Positions 17,976 through 26,759 of a stretch of 64,000 nucleotides of DNA are shown here, one piece after another. The translations under genes and the position numbers were made by a program. The DNA is from Bradyrhizobium xenonodulans (GTDB lineage Bacteria > Pseudomonadota > Alphaproteobacteria > Rhizobiales > Xanthobacteraceae). The stretch is from assembly GCF_027594865.1 (NCBI RefSeq), contig NZ_CP089391.1, positions 6,664,501 through 6,728,500 on the forward strand. Reading direction: 5' to 3'. The first letter of the stretch is position 1, and each line of letters starts with the position of its first letter. A model generated the notes under the pieces. The model saw only the letters and a program-made list of their open reading frames with translations. It had not been told where the DNA came from and ran no database searches.

Positions 17976-18764
17976 ATGACCTCCTCTCCCTCCAAAGTTG
18001 CCCTCGTCACCGGCGCTGCGCGCGGGATTGGGCTGGCGACGGCGAAGCGCTTTCTCGCCGACGGGTGGCGCGTGGCGCTGCTCGATATCGAGGGAGAGCA
18101 GCAGGCGAGCGCGGCGGCGGCGCTGAACAATCCCGATGACACGCTGGCGATCACCTGCGATGTGTCCGACGCGGCGGCCGTGGGAGCTGCGATGGCCGCA
18201 GTCACGGCCCGCTTCGGTCGGCTCGACGCTCTCGTCAACAATGCCGGCGTCGCCGTGTTCGCGCCGGCGCTGGAGACCAGCGACGCCGACTGGAACAGGA
18301 TCATGGCGGTCAATCTCACCGGCCCGTTCCTGTGCACCAAGGCGGCCGTGCCGCTGATGCGCGAGCAGGGCGGCGGCGCCATCGTCAACATCACCTCGAT
18401 CTCGGCGGTGCGCGCCTCGACGCTGCGCTCGGCCTACGGCACCAGCAAGGCGGGCCTTGCGCATCTGACCAAGCAACTCGCGGTCGAGCTCGCTTCGCTC
18501 AACATCCGCGTCAACGCGGTCGCGCCGGGGCCGGTCGACACCGCGATGGCAAAGCAGGTGCACACAAGGGAGATCCGCGCCGACTATCACGACGCGATTC
18601 CGCTCAATCGCTACGGTCTGGAAGAGGAACTCGCCGAAGCGATCTACTTCCTGTGTTCCGAGCGATCGAGCTACATCACCGGCCAAATTTTGGCCGTTGA
18701 TGGCGGCTTCGATGCAGCCGGCATCGGCCTGCCGACGCTGCGCGGCGAGCGGCGGAACGGGTAG
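17976..18764 (+). CDS. Short-chain dehydrogenase/reductase (SDR)
   Basis: NAD(P)-dependent oxidoreductase of the classical SDR type, 262 aa from ATG 17976 (AAGGA 7 nt upstream; an ATG 10 codons earlier is weaker). Motifs: TGAARGIG cofactor loop, CDVSD, NNAG, catalytic Ser in ITSISA, Tyr-x3-Lys in YGTSK, and the C-terminal GQILAVDGGF. The substrate is unknown and the flanking genes give no pathway clue. Confidence 0.92.
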   Translation: MTSSPSKVALVTGAARGIGLATAKRFLADGWRVALLDIEGEQQASAAAALNNPDDTLAITCDVSDAAAVGAAMAAVTARFGRLDALVNNAGVAVFAPALETSDADWNRIMAVNLTGPFLCTKAAVPLMREQGGGAIVNITSISAVRASTLRSAYGTSKAGLAHLTKQLAVELASLNIRVNAVAPGPVDTAMAKQVHTREIRADYHDAIPLNRYGLEEELAEAIYFLCSERSSYITGQILAVDGGFDAAGIGLPTLRGERRNG

Positions 18765-18775
18765 GCACGGGATTT

Positions 18776-18868
18776 GTAGGGTGGGCAAAGGCGCGCAAGC
18801 GCCGTGCCCGCCATTCATCCCGACTTTGCGGCGCCAATGGTGGGCACGCGACGCTTTGCCCGCCCTAC
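18776..18868. repeat. Bradyrhizobium-type extragenic inverted repeat
   Basis: GTAGGGTGGGCAAAG at the left and CTTTGCCCGCCCTAC at the right are inverted with one mismatch, framing a 93-bp element with internal GTGCCCGCC/GGTGGGCAC pairing. The same GGGTGGGCAAAG...GCCCACCCTA type is familiar from Bradyrhizobium intergenic regions. It separates the SDR gene from the next gene. Confidence 0.65.
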
Positions 18869-18891
18869 GTCACAGCGCCCTTGGAGGCTTC

Positions 18892-19329
18892 ATGCGACGC
18901 GTCCCCTTCCTCAAAGCCCTGATGCTCGCATCCGTACTCTTCAGCGCGGCGCCCGCCACGGCCGAAATCCGCATCATCCAGTCGCCGGGTGGACAGGTCG
19001 GGCCGTTCCTCGATCTGTTCGAGAAGGTGCGCGCAAGCGGCGAGCGCGTGGTGATCGACGGCCCCTGCCTGTCCGCCTGCACGCTGGTGCTGAGCATCGT
19101 GCCGGGCGAGCGCATCTGTGTGACGAAACGCGCCGTGCTCGGCTTCCATGCAGCGCGCTCGGTCGACCGGCGCGGGCGCTTCTATGCCGAGCCGGAGGCA
19201 TCCGAGGCGGTGCTGGAAGCCTATCCCGGGCCGGTGCGCGACTGGATCAGCCGCCACGGCGGCCTCTCGTCCAGATTGCTTCTGCTGAAGGGACGCGACC
19301 TTGCCGCGATTTATCCGCGCTGCCGGTGA
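18892..19329 (+). CDS. Exported ClpP/crotonase-like fold protein
   Basis: A 145-aa predicted periplasmic protein starting at ATG 18892 (GGAGG 6 nt upstream), with a signal peptide ending PATAEI. The segment VVIDGPCLSACTLVLSIVPG, followed by CVTKRAVLGFHAA, resembles the Ser nucleophile and His of ClpP-like periplasmic proteins (COG3904 type). I infer a possible hydrolase, but no activity is established for this family. It is preceded by an extragenic repeat. Confidence 0.6.
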   Translation: MRRVPFLKALMLASVLFSAAPATAEIRIIQSPGGQVGPFLDLFEKVRASGERVVIDGPCLSACTLVLSIVPGERICVTKRAVLGFHAARSVDRRGRFYAEPEASEAVLEAYPGPVRDWISRHGGLSSRLLLLKGRDLAAIYPRCR

Positions 19330-19578
19330 GGATCAGGCGGCCGCGAGCGGTATGACCGGGTTGAATCCGCCGCTGTCCGGCGATTAAGCAGTTTTGCAAA
19401 ATTCCGACTGTCCGGACACGAAATCCGCTCATCCGCTTCGCAATGCCTGCTCAATTTACGCGGTTTCCATTCTTTCCCGGCAGGATATGATGGTGTCGTC
19501 CGGATTGAGGCCGCCAGCAGCGGTCACAGACCAGGATCGTTCCGCTTTTTCAAGATTGACCATTTTCAAACGGCTCGC

Positions 19579-19920
19579 ATGCAGCCCATCGATTTTCGCT
19601 ACCGCCTGTCGGACCAGGGACGCATTGTCCTTGGCCAATTGAGTTCCGAGGAAACCGTCGAGTTCGAGGTGCTGTCGCGGCGCGACCGCGAGGGTCTCAT
19701 GGACCTGCCGTCCGAGCTGCGCCTGCTCGAGCTCTATGTGAAATATGTCGGCTCGGATGCTCGGCCGGCGCTCGCGCCGTCGATGCCCGCCTGGCAAGCG
19801 AGCGGGCCACTACAGCGTCTGAGGCCGCCCGCGCGAACGACACTGCCGCTCAACTACATCTTGTCGATGCTGTTGATCGCAAGCGCCAGCTTCACGCTCA
19901 TCGCTTTGCTCGTGAGCTAG
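19579..19920 (+). CDS. Hypothetical small protein with C-terminal membrane anchor
   Basis: The 113-aa protein has a soluble, charged N-terminal part (RYRLSDQGRIVLGQLSSEET...LELYVKYVG) and a single C-terminal hydrophobic helix (YILSMLLIASASFTLIALL), so it is probably tail-anchored. I do not recognise a family. The opposite-strand frame at 19456-19797 is less protein-like. The preceding 19330-19578 contains nothing I can assign. Confidence 0.55.
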   Translation: MQPIDFRYRLSDQGRIVLGQLSSEETVEFEVLSRRDREGLMDLPSELRLLELYVKYVGSDARPALAPSMPAWQASGPLQRLRPPARTTLPLNYILSMLLIASASFTLIALLVS

Positions 19921-19968
19921 CAGGCAGGCACGCCGGCGGAATTGCGCCGGATACGCGCTACGTCAGGC

Positions 19969-20061
19969 CTAGTAGAGTGTCTGAATCATCTGCGCCAATT
20001 CCATACTCGCGCAGATGAGCATACCCCAGAGTGCAAAGTTGATCTGTAGCGCCGCCGCCAT
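19969..20061 (-). CDS. 30-aa small hydrophobic protein
   Basis: A very short gene: ATG at 20061, stop TAG at 19969-19971, with GGGAG 6 nt upstream. The product is 30 aa with a central hydrophobic stretch (INFALWGMLICASM) that can span a membrane once, flanked by polar ends (ALQ... and ...QMIQTLY). The good ribosome site and protein-like composition support it; no family is assigned. Confidence 0.5.
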   Translation of the reverse strand: MAAALQINFALWGMLICASMELAQMIQTLY

Positions 20062-20348
20062 CGGTCGCTCCCCTTCCAAATCACGTCCGCCCTAGTTTGT
20101 AGAATTTATGACCAGATGATTAGCGATTCTGACGCGTAGTTCACAGCCTAATATTACGCCAGTTATTGTGCGATGCGGTCCACATCAATTCATGAAGCGG
20201 CCTCACTGCTCTCGCAATGTGATGCAAGAGCAGGATTTCATATTCGGCCATGCCGGCCACGTCGTTTCCCTTAGGTTCCATTTAACCGGCGCGATGCAAG
20301 CTTCCGCGTGTGGAGTTTGCGTGTCGCGTACCGCACCAAGGGTCCGGC

Positions 20349-20723
20349 ATGATGCGACATGGCCTCGTCTTGCTCACTTTTTGCGCAGCGCTCATGGGAT
20401 GCGCGGTGGCGCCGGCGCAGGAGCGACGGCCGATCGCATGGGACGGCCTCGGCCAAGACCCGAACAAGCACCCGAACAGAGCCTCTAACCGTTCCTCGGT
20501 CACAAAGCAGCGTGCAGCGAACCCGGCGCCTGCGCAGGACAGTCCCAATCAGGAGCGGGAAAGAGTGCTCGGCACCTTGCGGCCGTACTCCGAGGCGTGG
20601 TGGGCGGTCCATGACGAGATCGAAGCGGAGAACGACAGGCAGCTCGGCACGAAGCTGGTGATCTGCCCGCGCTGCGTTCAACAGCCGTCGCCGGATGACG
20701 ACGTGACCGGATCGCTCCGCTGA
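20349..20723 (+). CDS. Hypothetical exported protein, possible lipoprotein
   Basis: Starting at the double ATG 20349/20352 gives about 124 aa. The signal-like N-terminus ends LMGC, a weak lipobox (Met at -2), before AVAPAQ. The mature part is polar and disorder-prone (HPNRASNRSSVTKQRAANP), then LRPYSEAWWAVHDEIEAEND and a CPRC pair. Unknown family. Followed by a hairpin shared with the convergent VOC gene. Confidence 0.6.
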   Translation: MMRHGLVLLTFCAALMGCAVAPAQERRPIAWDGLGQDPNKHPNRASNRSSVTKQRAANPAPAQDSPNQERERVLGTLRPYSEAWWAVHDEIEAENDRQLGTKLVICPRCVQQPSPDDDVTGSLR

Positions 20724-20764
20724 GGATACGGCCGATCGAGCATGATGTGAGGACTTGATGTGGG

Positions 20765-20795
20765 TCCCCTCTCCCGCAACATTGGAGAGAGGGGA
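20765..20795. terminator. Bidirectional hairpin between convergent genes
   Basis: TCCCCTCTC and GAGAGGGGA (perfect 9-bp arms) enclose a 13-nt loop midway between the lipoprotein-like gene and the VOC gene. No T-run; possibly part of a CTCTCCC-type extragenic repeat. Confidence 0.5.
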
Positions 20796-20832
20796 TCGCG
20801 GTTCAACAACTCATGCGGGCGACCTGCGCCTG

Positions 20833-21249
20833 TCACATTCCCTCGGCCGGGCAGTTCACCATCCAGGGAATGCCGAACTTGTCGACGCACATGCCAAAGC
20901 CCTTGGCCCAGAACGTCTTGCTGAAGGGCATGGTGACGCTGCCGCCGTCGGCGAGCGCGTTGAACTTGCGCTCGCCATCCGCGGGGTCCTTGACCGTGAG
21001 CGAGATCGAGAAGCCCTGGGCTTTATGAAAATGCTCGGGTGGCGCGTCGGAGGCCATCAATACGCTGCCGTCGGGCAGCGACATCCGCGCATGCATGATC
21101 ATCTTCTCGCGGCCCGGCGAGGCCGGCATCTCCGGTGGCGCGTCCGAGGCGCGCAGCATGGCGTCGATCTTGCCGCCGAGCACCTTGACGTAGAAGTTGA
21201 ACGCCGCTTCGCAGGTGTCCTGATAGAACAGATAAGCATTGAGCATCAT
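20833..21249 (-). CDS. PhnB-like VOC family protein
   Basis: The 138-aa protein of the vicinal oxygen chelate superfamily (3-demethylubiquinone methyltransferase-like/PhnB group) begins MMLNAYLFYQDTCEAAFNFY. It continues with GSVLMASDAPPE, SISLTVKDPADGERKFNALADGG and the closing GFGMCVDKFGIPWMVN. The start is ATG 21249 or 21246, after an AGAGGAG site. Function unknown. It clusters with an SRPBCC gene, an ECF42 sigma factor and a DGPF gene, a frequent grouping. Confidence 0.88.
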   Translation of the reverse strand: MMLNAYLFYQDTCEAAFNFYVKVLGGKIDAMLRASDAPPEMPASPGREKMIMHARMSLPDGSVLMASDAPPEHFHKAQGFSISLTVKDPADGERKFNALADGGSVTMPFSKTFWAKGFGMCVDKFGIPWMVNCPAEGM

Positions 21250-21287
21250 TTCTCTCCTCTTCTTCGCTTCCTTCGGCAGACGGGGTG

Positions 21288-21824
21288 TTATTTCTCGGTG
21301 AGCTTCTTCAGGCTGGCGAGGCCGGCCTCGAAGTCCTTGCCGATCATGCTGTCCATGTTGATGAAGACCTGCATCAGCTTGGACATGAACGGCGCGGGAC
21401 CGTACATCGCCCATGTGACCAGTGTGGCATCGCCTTGCGGCACAAAGGTGAACTCGGCGGTGTTGTGGCCCTCGAACGGGCGCTCGAAACCGAGCTTGAT
21501 GCGCAGCTTTGACGGCCCGTTCGCCTCGAGGATCTCCATGTGGCCGGCACCGACATTGTTGTTGCCGTCCCAGGCATAGGTCGCGCCCTTGCCTGCCGCG
21601 GTTCCGCCAAATGCGCGCTTCATGGCGGGATCGCGGGTCTCATAGGGCGACCAGCCGGTCCAGCGGTGGAAATCGGCGACCTGCGGATAGATCGCATCGA
21701 CCGGCGCCTTCACGGCAAGCGAGCGCTCGACACGAAATGTGTCGGGTTTTGTCAATGCGAAGACGAGCACTGCGGCTACGCCGACCGCGAGCACAACGGC
21801 AATGATGGCAATGGCTTTCAGCAT
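21288..21824 (-). CDS. Membrane-anchored SRPBCC (START-like) protein
   Basis: The 178-aa product starts at ATG 21824 (AGGGAG upstream). It has an N-terminal membrane helix (about 3-25) and then a polyketide-cyclase/START-like domain: VERSLAVKAPVDAIYPQVADFHRWTGWSPYE at its start and TLVTWAMYGPAP late. Such domains bind hydrophobic ligands. It sits between the ECF sigma gene and the VOC gene on the same strand. Confidence 0.82.
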   Translation of the reverse strand: MLKAIAIIAVVLAVGVAAVLVFALTKPDTFRVERSLAVKAPVDAIYPQVADFHRWTGWSPYETRDPAMKRAFGGTAAGKGATYAWDGNNNVGAGHMEILEANGPSKLRIKLGFERPFEGHNTAEFTFVPQGDATLVTWAMYGPAPFMSKLMQVFINMDSMIGKDFEAGLASLKKLTEK

Positions 21825-21902
21825 GAACGGCTCCCTGGATACGGGATTAAGACGAAGGGCGGGGGCTGGGGCCGACAATTGGAAGCGCAATTATTTTCGC
21901 GG

Positions 21903-23204
21903 TCACTTCGCCTTCGCGCCCTGCCGGGCTCCGCCATTCGCGCCCTTCGGCTGGCTGTCCCTGATCAGGCGATCGATGTGCATGCGGATGTGGGCGGCTT
22001 CCGCGGAGGTGTTGGCAAGGGCGATGGCGCGGTCGAAGGCGATGCGGGCTTCGTCGTTACGTCCGAGCTGCATCAGGAAGGCGCCGCGGACGCCGTAGAA
22101 ATGGAAGTAGTTGGCAAGTTTCGGCGCCAGCGGCTCGATCAGGTCAAGCGCGGCTTGCGGCCCGCGCACCTTGGAGACCGCGACCGCGCGATTGAGCGTC
22201 ACCACCGGCGACGGCTGCACCAGTTCGAGCGCGCCATAGAGCAGGTCGATCTGCGTCCAGTCGGTCTCGTCCGGCGTCGACGCGCGCGCATGCAGCGCGG
22301 CGATCGCGGCCTGGATCTGGTAGGGACCGCTACGGCGATGCCGCATCGCCTTGTCGATCAAGGCGAGGCCTTCCGCAATCATGGTGCCGTTCCACAGCGT
22401 GCGGTCCTGGTCGTCGAGCAGGATCAGCGAGCCGTCGGCAGCAAAGCGCGCGGCGCTGCGCGCATGCTGCAACAGGATCAGCGCCGTCAGTCCCATGATC
22501 TCCGGCTCGCTCTGGAACAGCCGCAGCAACAGCCGCGCCAGCCGGATCGCCTCCTCGCACAGCGGCTTGCGCAGTTCTGCGGTATCGCCGCTCGCCGAAT
22601 AGCCCTCGTTGAAGATCAGATAGATCATCGCGGCAACGCCGGCGAGCCTTTCAGAGCGCTCGACCGCGCCCGGTGTTTCGAACGGCGTCCCGGCTTCTGC
22701 GACCTTCGCCTTGGCGCGGGTGATGCGTTGCTCCATCGCCGCGTCCGAGACCAGGAAGGCGCGCGCGATCTGTTTCACGGTGAGACCGGAGACGATGCGC
22801 AGCGCCAGCGCGATCTGCTGCGTCGCCGGCAGCTGCGGATGGCAGCAGATGAACATCAGCCGCAAAATGTCGTCGCGATAGTGCGAGCCGTCGAGCCGGT
22901 CTGCGAGCGCGCCTTCGGCATCGTCGAGGTCGGAGATGGCCTGATCGTCCTCCGGCAGCGGCTGCTGCTTGCGGGTGCGGCGGACCTCGTCGATGGCGAC
23001 GTTGCGCCCGACCATGATCAGCCAGGCCGCGGGGTCGCGCGGCGGCCCGTTCTGTGGCCAGGTCTTCAGCGCGCGCAGGCAGGCGTTCTGGAACGCTTCC
23101 TCGGCAGTGTCGAGATCGCGGAAATAGCGCAGCAGCGCGCCGACCGCCTGGGGGCGCGCCGAGGTCAGCGCAGTCTCGATCCAGGCGGTGTCGGTCTCGC
23201 TCAC
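21903..23204 (-). CDS. ECF42-type RNA polymerase sigma factor
   Basis: A 433-aa sigma factor with region 2 (about 20-90: DTAEEAFQNACLRALKTWP, NVAIDEVRRTRK) and region 4 (about 125-180: GLTVKQIARAFLVSDAAMEQRI). A long C-terminal TPR-like extension (about 190-433, including LNRAVAVSKVRGPQAALDLIEPL and GRNDEARIAFDRAIAL) is typical of the ECF42 group (COG4941). Its start overlaps the stop of the DGPF gene by ATGA, so the two are co-translated. No anti-sigma factor is present; the C-terminal extension is thought to take that role in this group. Targets likely include the DGPF, VOC and SRPBCC genes (inference). Confidence 0.92.
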   Translation of the reverse strand: MSETDTAWIETALTSARPQAVGALLRYFRDLDTAEEAFQNACLRALKTWPQNGPPRDPAAWLIMVGRNVAIDEVRRTRKQQPLPEDDQAISDLDDAEGALADRLDGSHYRDDILRLMFICCHPQLPATQQIALALRIVSGLTVKQIARAFLVSDAAMEQRITRAKAKVAEAGTPFETPGAVERSERLAGVAAMIYLIFNEGYSASGDTAELRKPLCEEAIRLARLLLRLFQSEPEIMGLTALILLQHARSAARFAADGSLILLDDQDRTLWNGTMIAEGLALIDKAMRHRRSGPYQIQAAIAALHARASTPDETDWTQIDLLYGALELVQPSPVVTLNRAVAVSKVRGPQAALDLIEPLAPKLANYFHFYGVRGAFLMQLGRNDEARIAFDRAIALANTSAEAAHIRMHIDRLIRDSQPKGANGGARQGAKAK

Positions 23205-23569
23205 GCCGGGATTCCTCCGGGCCGGAACACGCCGACGGGACGCACCTCATAGGCGCCGCCGGGATTGGCAGCGCCGAGGTCGCGCGCGACATCGAGCGCG
23301 TCATCGAGGTTCTTGCAGTCGACGATGTAGAAGCCGAGCAGCTGCTCCTTGGTCTCGGCATAGGGGCCGTCGAGCACCAGCGGCGGGTCTTCCTTGCGCA
23401 GCGTCGCGGCCGCGGTGGTCGGCAGCAGCCGCGCCACCGGACCGAGCCGGCCCTGGCTCGTGAGCTTCTCCTGCACCACCGCGAGCTTCTTCATCACGGC
23501 CTCATCCTGGTCCTTGCTCCAGGAGCCGACGAAGTCCTCGTCGTGATAGCAAAGGATCGCATAAAGCAT
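23201..23569 (-). CDS. YCII-related (DGPF) protein linked to ECF42 sigma factor
   Basis: The 122-aa protein starts at ATG 23569 with MLYAILCYHDEDFVGSW and carries LDGPYAETKEQLLGFYIV, the DGPF-type signature with Tyr for Phe. It overlaps the sigma gene by 4 bp and precedes it in the transcript, the usual ECF42 arrangement. Biochemical role unknown. Confidence 0.9.
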   Translation of the reverse strand: MLYAILCYHDEDFVGSWSKDQDEAVMKKLAVVQEKLTSQGRLGPVARLLPTTAAATLRKEDPPLVLDGPYAETKEQLLGFYIVDCKNLDDALDVARDLGAANPGGAYEVRPVGVFRPGGIPA

Positions 23570-23711
23570 GGGCAGCACCTTCCTGAACGCGTGTTTTGAA
23601 GACGATCCACTATGCATCGCCCCGACAGGGCTGCGGAAAAAATTTGCGAGAAAAATCCGTCGGATCGTGCCAAGGAGGGCCACCAAAAGCGGAACCGACG
23701 AGGCACTACGA

Positions 23712-24677
23712 ATGACCAAAGGCATACTGGCCGTCCTGATCAACAGCACACAGCAGAACTGGCTGCCGGAGCGCTGGAAGGCCCGGTTCGACGCGGTCTG
23801 CGGCGGACGCCGCGTGGTGCTTCTGCCGGATGCCGGGCTCGATCCGGCCGAGGTGCACTATGCGGCCGTGTGGAAGCCGGTGCCGGGCGACCTCGGATCC
23901 TTCCCCAATCTGCGGGCGATCTTCAATCTCGGCGCCGGCGTCGATGCGTTGATGGCGGACAAGAGCCTGCCCGATGTGCCGCTGGTCCGCGTCGCCGTGC
24001 CTGATCTCACCAACCGCATGACCGAATATGTCGCGCTCCACGTGCTGATGCACCACCGCCAGGAACTTTACCTGCGCGACTCGCAACGCGCGAAACGCTG
24101 GGAGCCGCTCTATCAGTGGCCGGCCAGCGCCGTGACGGTCGGCATGATGGGCCTGGGCACGCTCGGCGCGGACGCGGCCGACGTGCTGCGCCGGCTCGGC
24201 TTCCGCGTCGCCGGCTGGAGCCGCAGCCCGCGCACCATCGAGGGCGTCGAGTGTTTCCACGGCACCGACGGAATGGATGCCTTCCTGCGCAAGACCGACA
24301 TTCTCGTCAGCCTGCTGCCGCTGACACCTGATACGCACGGCATTCTCAACCGTGACGTCTTCACAAAGCTCAACCGCAAAAGCCCGCTCGGCGCGCCCAT
24401 CCTGATCAATGCCGGTCGCGGCGGCCTTCAGAACGAGGCCGATATTCTCGCCTGCCTCGACGACGGCACGCTGGGCGCCGCCTCGCTCGACGTCTTCGTG
24501 CAGGAGCCGCAGCCGGCCGACAGCCGGTTCTGGACCCATCCGAAGGTGGTGCTGACCCCGCACAATGCGGCCGACACCGACGCGGATGCGATCTCGGCCT
24601 ATGTCGCCGAGCAGATCGCGCAGTTCGAAGCCGGCGGCGCGCTGGAGAACGTGGTGGATCGGGTGCGGGGGTACTAG
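23712..24677 (+). CDS. ghrA: Glyoxylate/hydroxypyruvate reductase A
   Basis: D-isomer 2-hydroxyacid dehydrogenase, 321 aa from ATG 23712, reducing glyoxylate and hydroxypyruvate with NADPH. The nucleotide-binding motif is GLGTLG (147-152). The catalytic triad is visible as Arg236 (NAGRGG), Glu265 (VQEPQP) and His284 (LTPHNAA). The overall match is to the GhrA branch (NWLPERW near the N-terminus, LFPD-like early strand). Monocistronic and divergent from the ECF42 cluster. The longer frame from 23568 lacks conservation-like composition before this Met. Confidence 0.88.
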   Translation: MTKGILAVLINSTQQNWLPERWKARFDAVCGGRRVVLLPDAGLDPAEVHYAAVWKPVPGDLGSFPNLRAIFNLGAGVDALMADKSLPDVPLVRVAVPDLTNRMTEYVALHVLMHHRQELYLRDSQRAKRWEPLYQWPASAVTVGMMGLGTLGADAADVLRRLGFRVAGWSRSPRTIEGVECFHGTDGMDAFLRKTDILVSLLPLTPDTHGILNRDVFTKLNRKSPLGAPILINAGRGGLQNEADILACLDDGTLGAASLDVFVQEPQPADSRFWTHPKVVLTPHNAADTDADAISAYVAEQIAQFEAGGALENVVDRVRGY

Positions 24678-24789
24678 CACTCGCCGGCGCCTCACCGACC
24701 ACAACCAACCCGCGCCCCCGCCCCGTTCACGGTCTCTTAGCGAGAAGTTGATAGTCGTTCTTAACCAACGGTGAAAGAACGAGTCGGAC

Positions 24790-26757
24790 ATGCGCGCGAG
24801 CCTCGGCCTCAGGATGCGGATCACGGTGGCGCTGGCGGTGACGGCGGCGGCCACCGCGCTGTTTGCAGTGCTCGGGGCGATGTGGATCATCGCGGGGATC
24901 ATCGACCGCGCCGACCAGCGTGAGCTGCGCAGCCATTACGATGCCCTGCAATCGCGCATCGCCGAGGAATCGCACCGCGCAGCCGCGATGAGCGCCGTCG
25001 TGGCGGCGATGCCGGCGACGCAGGAGGCCATGGCGAAGCAGGATCGCAACGCCTTGATCGGCCTGTTCGGGCCGGTCTTTGCCGCGACCAAGTCGGAGTA
25101 CGGGGTCGAGCAGTTCCAGTTCCACGTCGCGCCGGCGACCTCGTTCCTGCGCGTTCACCAGCCCGCCAAATTCGGCGACGACCTCTCCAGCTTCCGCAAA
25201 ACCGTCGTCGCCGCCAACCAGGACCATAAGGTCGTGGTCGGCCTCGAGGGCGGCGTGGCCGGACTCGGCATCCGGGGCGTGGTGCCCATTGCGCAAGGGG
25301 CCAAGCCTCTCGGCTCGGTGGAATTCGGCCTGACCTTCGGCCAATCCTTCCTCGACGACTTCAAGGCCAACCGCCATGTCGATGTCGCCTTCCATCTCGC
25401 CGACGGCTCCGCCTTCAAGCTGTTCGGCGGCACGCTGAAGGGCAAGAGCTTCTTCGATGCAGCCGATTACGGCCGCGCCACCCAGGGCGGCTTCACGGTA
25501 AAGCAGGCCAAGCTCGACACCACGCCGGTCGCCGCCCTGCTCGGACCGATCAAGGACTTTTCCGGCAAGCCGCTCGGCGCCGTCGAACTGGTGATGGACA
25601 ATGCCGATTACGAGGCGTCCGCCGACCGCGCCTGGATGCTGGCGATCGCGATCGCCGCGCTGGGACTCGTGCTGGCGGCGATCGTCGGCTATCTCATCGC
25701 CCGCAGCATCTCGCGCCCGATCATCTCCATTACCTCCGCGATGCGCGAGCTCGCCGACGGCAAGCTCGACGTCGCCATTCCCGTCAGCAAATCGAACGAC
25801 GAGGTCGGTGCGATGGTGAAGGCGGTCGCAGTGTTCCGCGACAATGCCGTGAATTTCAACAAGCTGCAGGCCGATCAGCTCGAGGCCAAGGCGCAATCCG
25901 AGGCGGAGAAGCGCCGCGCCTTCGCCGCGCTTGCCGACAATTTCGAGGCAAGCATCCGCGACGTCGTCACCACGGTGTCCTCGGCCGCGGTCGAGATGGA
26001 GCACACCGCGCGCTCGATGTCGGCCATCGTCGAGCAATCGCGGCAGCAGACCCGCACGGTGTCGTCGGCCTCGGCGCTCGCCTCGGAGAACGTGCAGACG
26101 GTTGCGGCCGCCGCGGAGGAATTGTCCTCGTCGATGACCGAAATCAGCCGCCGTCTCGCGCATGCGACCGAGGTGGTCGGCAAGGCCGCAAGCGACGGAC
26201 GGGCGTCGAATGCGCGGGTGCAGAGCCTTGCGGATGCGGCGCAAAAGATCGGCGACGTCGTCTCCTTCATCAACGGCATTGCAGGCCAGACCAATCTGCT
26301 GGCGCTCAACGCAACCATCGAGGCGGCACGCGCGGGCGAGGCCGGCCGCGGCTTTGCCGTGGTCGCCTCCGAGGTGAAGGCCCTCGCGACCCAGACCGCG
26401 AAGGCGACCGAGGAGATCGGCGCGCAAGTGACGGCGGTGCAGGGCGAGACATCAGGCGCGGTGGACGGCATCCAGTCGATCTGCGCGACGATCCAGCAGG
26501 TCGATGAAATCTCGGCCGCGATCGCGGCCGCCGTCGGCCAGCAGGGCACGGCGACGCAGGAGATCGCGCAGAACGTCCAGCAGGCTGCCGCTCGTACCGG
26601 CGAGGTCTCGCAGAACATCGCGGGCGTCACCGACGGTATCGCCGCGACCGGCACGGCCGCGGAGGAAGTGCTGGGCTCGGCGATCGAGCTCTCAAAACAG
26701 TCGCAGCGGCTGCGGGACGAGGTGGATCGTTTCCTCGCGCATATTCGCGCGGCTTAG
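24790..26757 (+). CDS. Transmembrane methyl-accepting chemotaxis protein with cache-type sensor
   Basis: The 655-aa chemoreceptor has one membrane helix at about 10-38, a periplasmic cache-like sensor (about 40-280, including [21 protein letters not shown] and [10 protein letters not shown]), and a second helix (about 283-305). A HAMP domain follows ([20 protein letters not shown]), then a full signalling domain with the conserved tip ([20 protein letters not shown], then [15 protein letters not shown]). The sensor resembles those for small carboxylates, but the ligand is unknown. It abuts a convergent tetR gene (3 bp apart). Confidence 0.93.
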   Translation: MRASLGLRMRITVALAVTAAATALFAVLGAMWIIAGIIDRADQRELRSHYDALQSRIAEESHRAAAMSAVVAAMPATQEAMAKQDRNALIGLFGPVFAATKSEYGVEQFQFHVAPATSFLRVHQPAKFGDDLSSFRKTVVAANQDHKVVVGLEGGVAGLGIRGVVPIAQGAKPLGSVEFGLTFGQSFLDDFKANRHVDVAFHLADGSAFKLFGGTLKGKSFFDAADYGRATQGGFTVKQAKLDTTPVAALLGPIKDFSGKPLGAVELVMDNADYEASADRAWMLAIAIAALGLVLAAIVGYLIARSISRPIISITSAMRELADGKLDVAIPVSKSNDEVGAMVKAVAVFRDNAVNFNKLQADQLEAKAQSEAEKRRAFAALADNFEASIRDVVTTVSSAAVEMEHTARSMSAIVEQSRQQTRTVSSASALASENVQTVAAAAEELSSSMTEISRRLAHATEVVGKAASDGRASNARVQSLADAAQKIGDVVSFINGIAGQTNLLALNATIEAARAGEAGRGFAVVASEVKALATQTAKATEEIGAQVTAVQGETSGAVDGIQSICATIQQVDEISAAIAAAVGQQGTATQEIAQNVQQAAARTGEVSQNIAGVTDGIAATGTAAEEVLGSAIELSKQSQRLRDEVDRFLAHIRAA

Positions 26758-26759
26758 CG

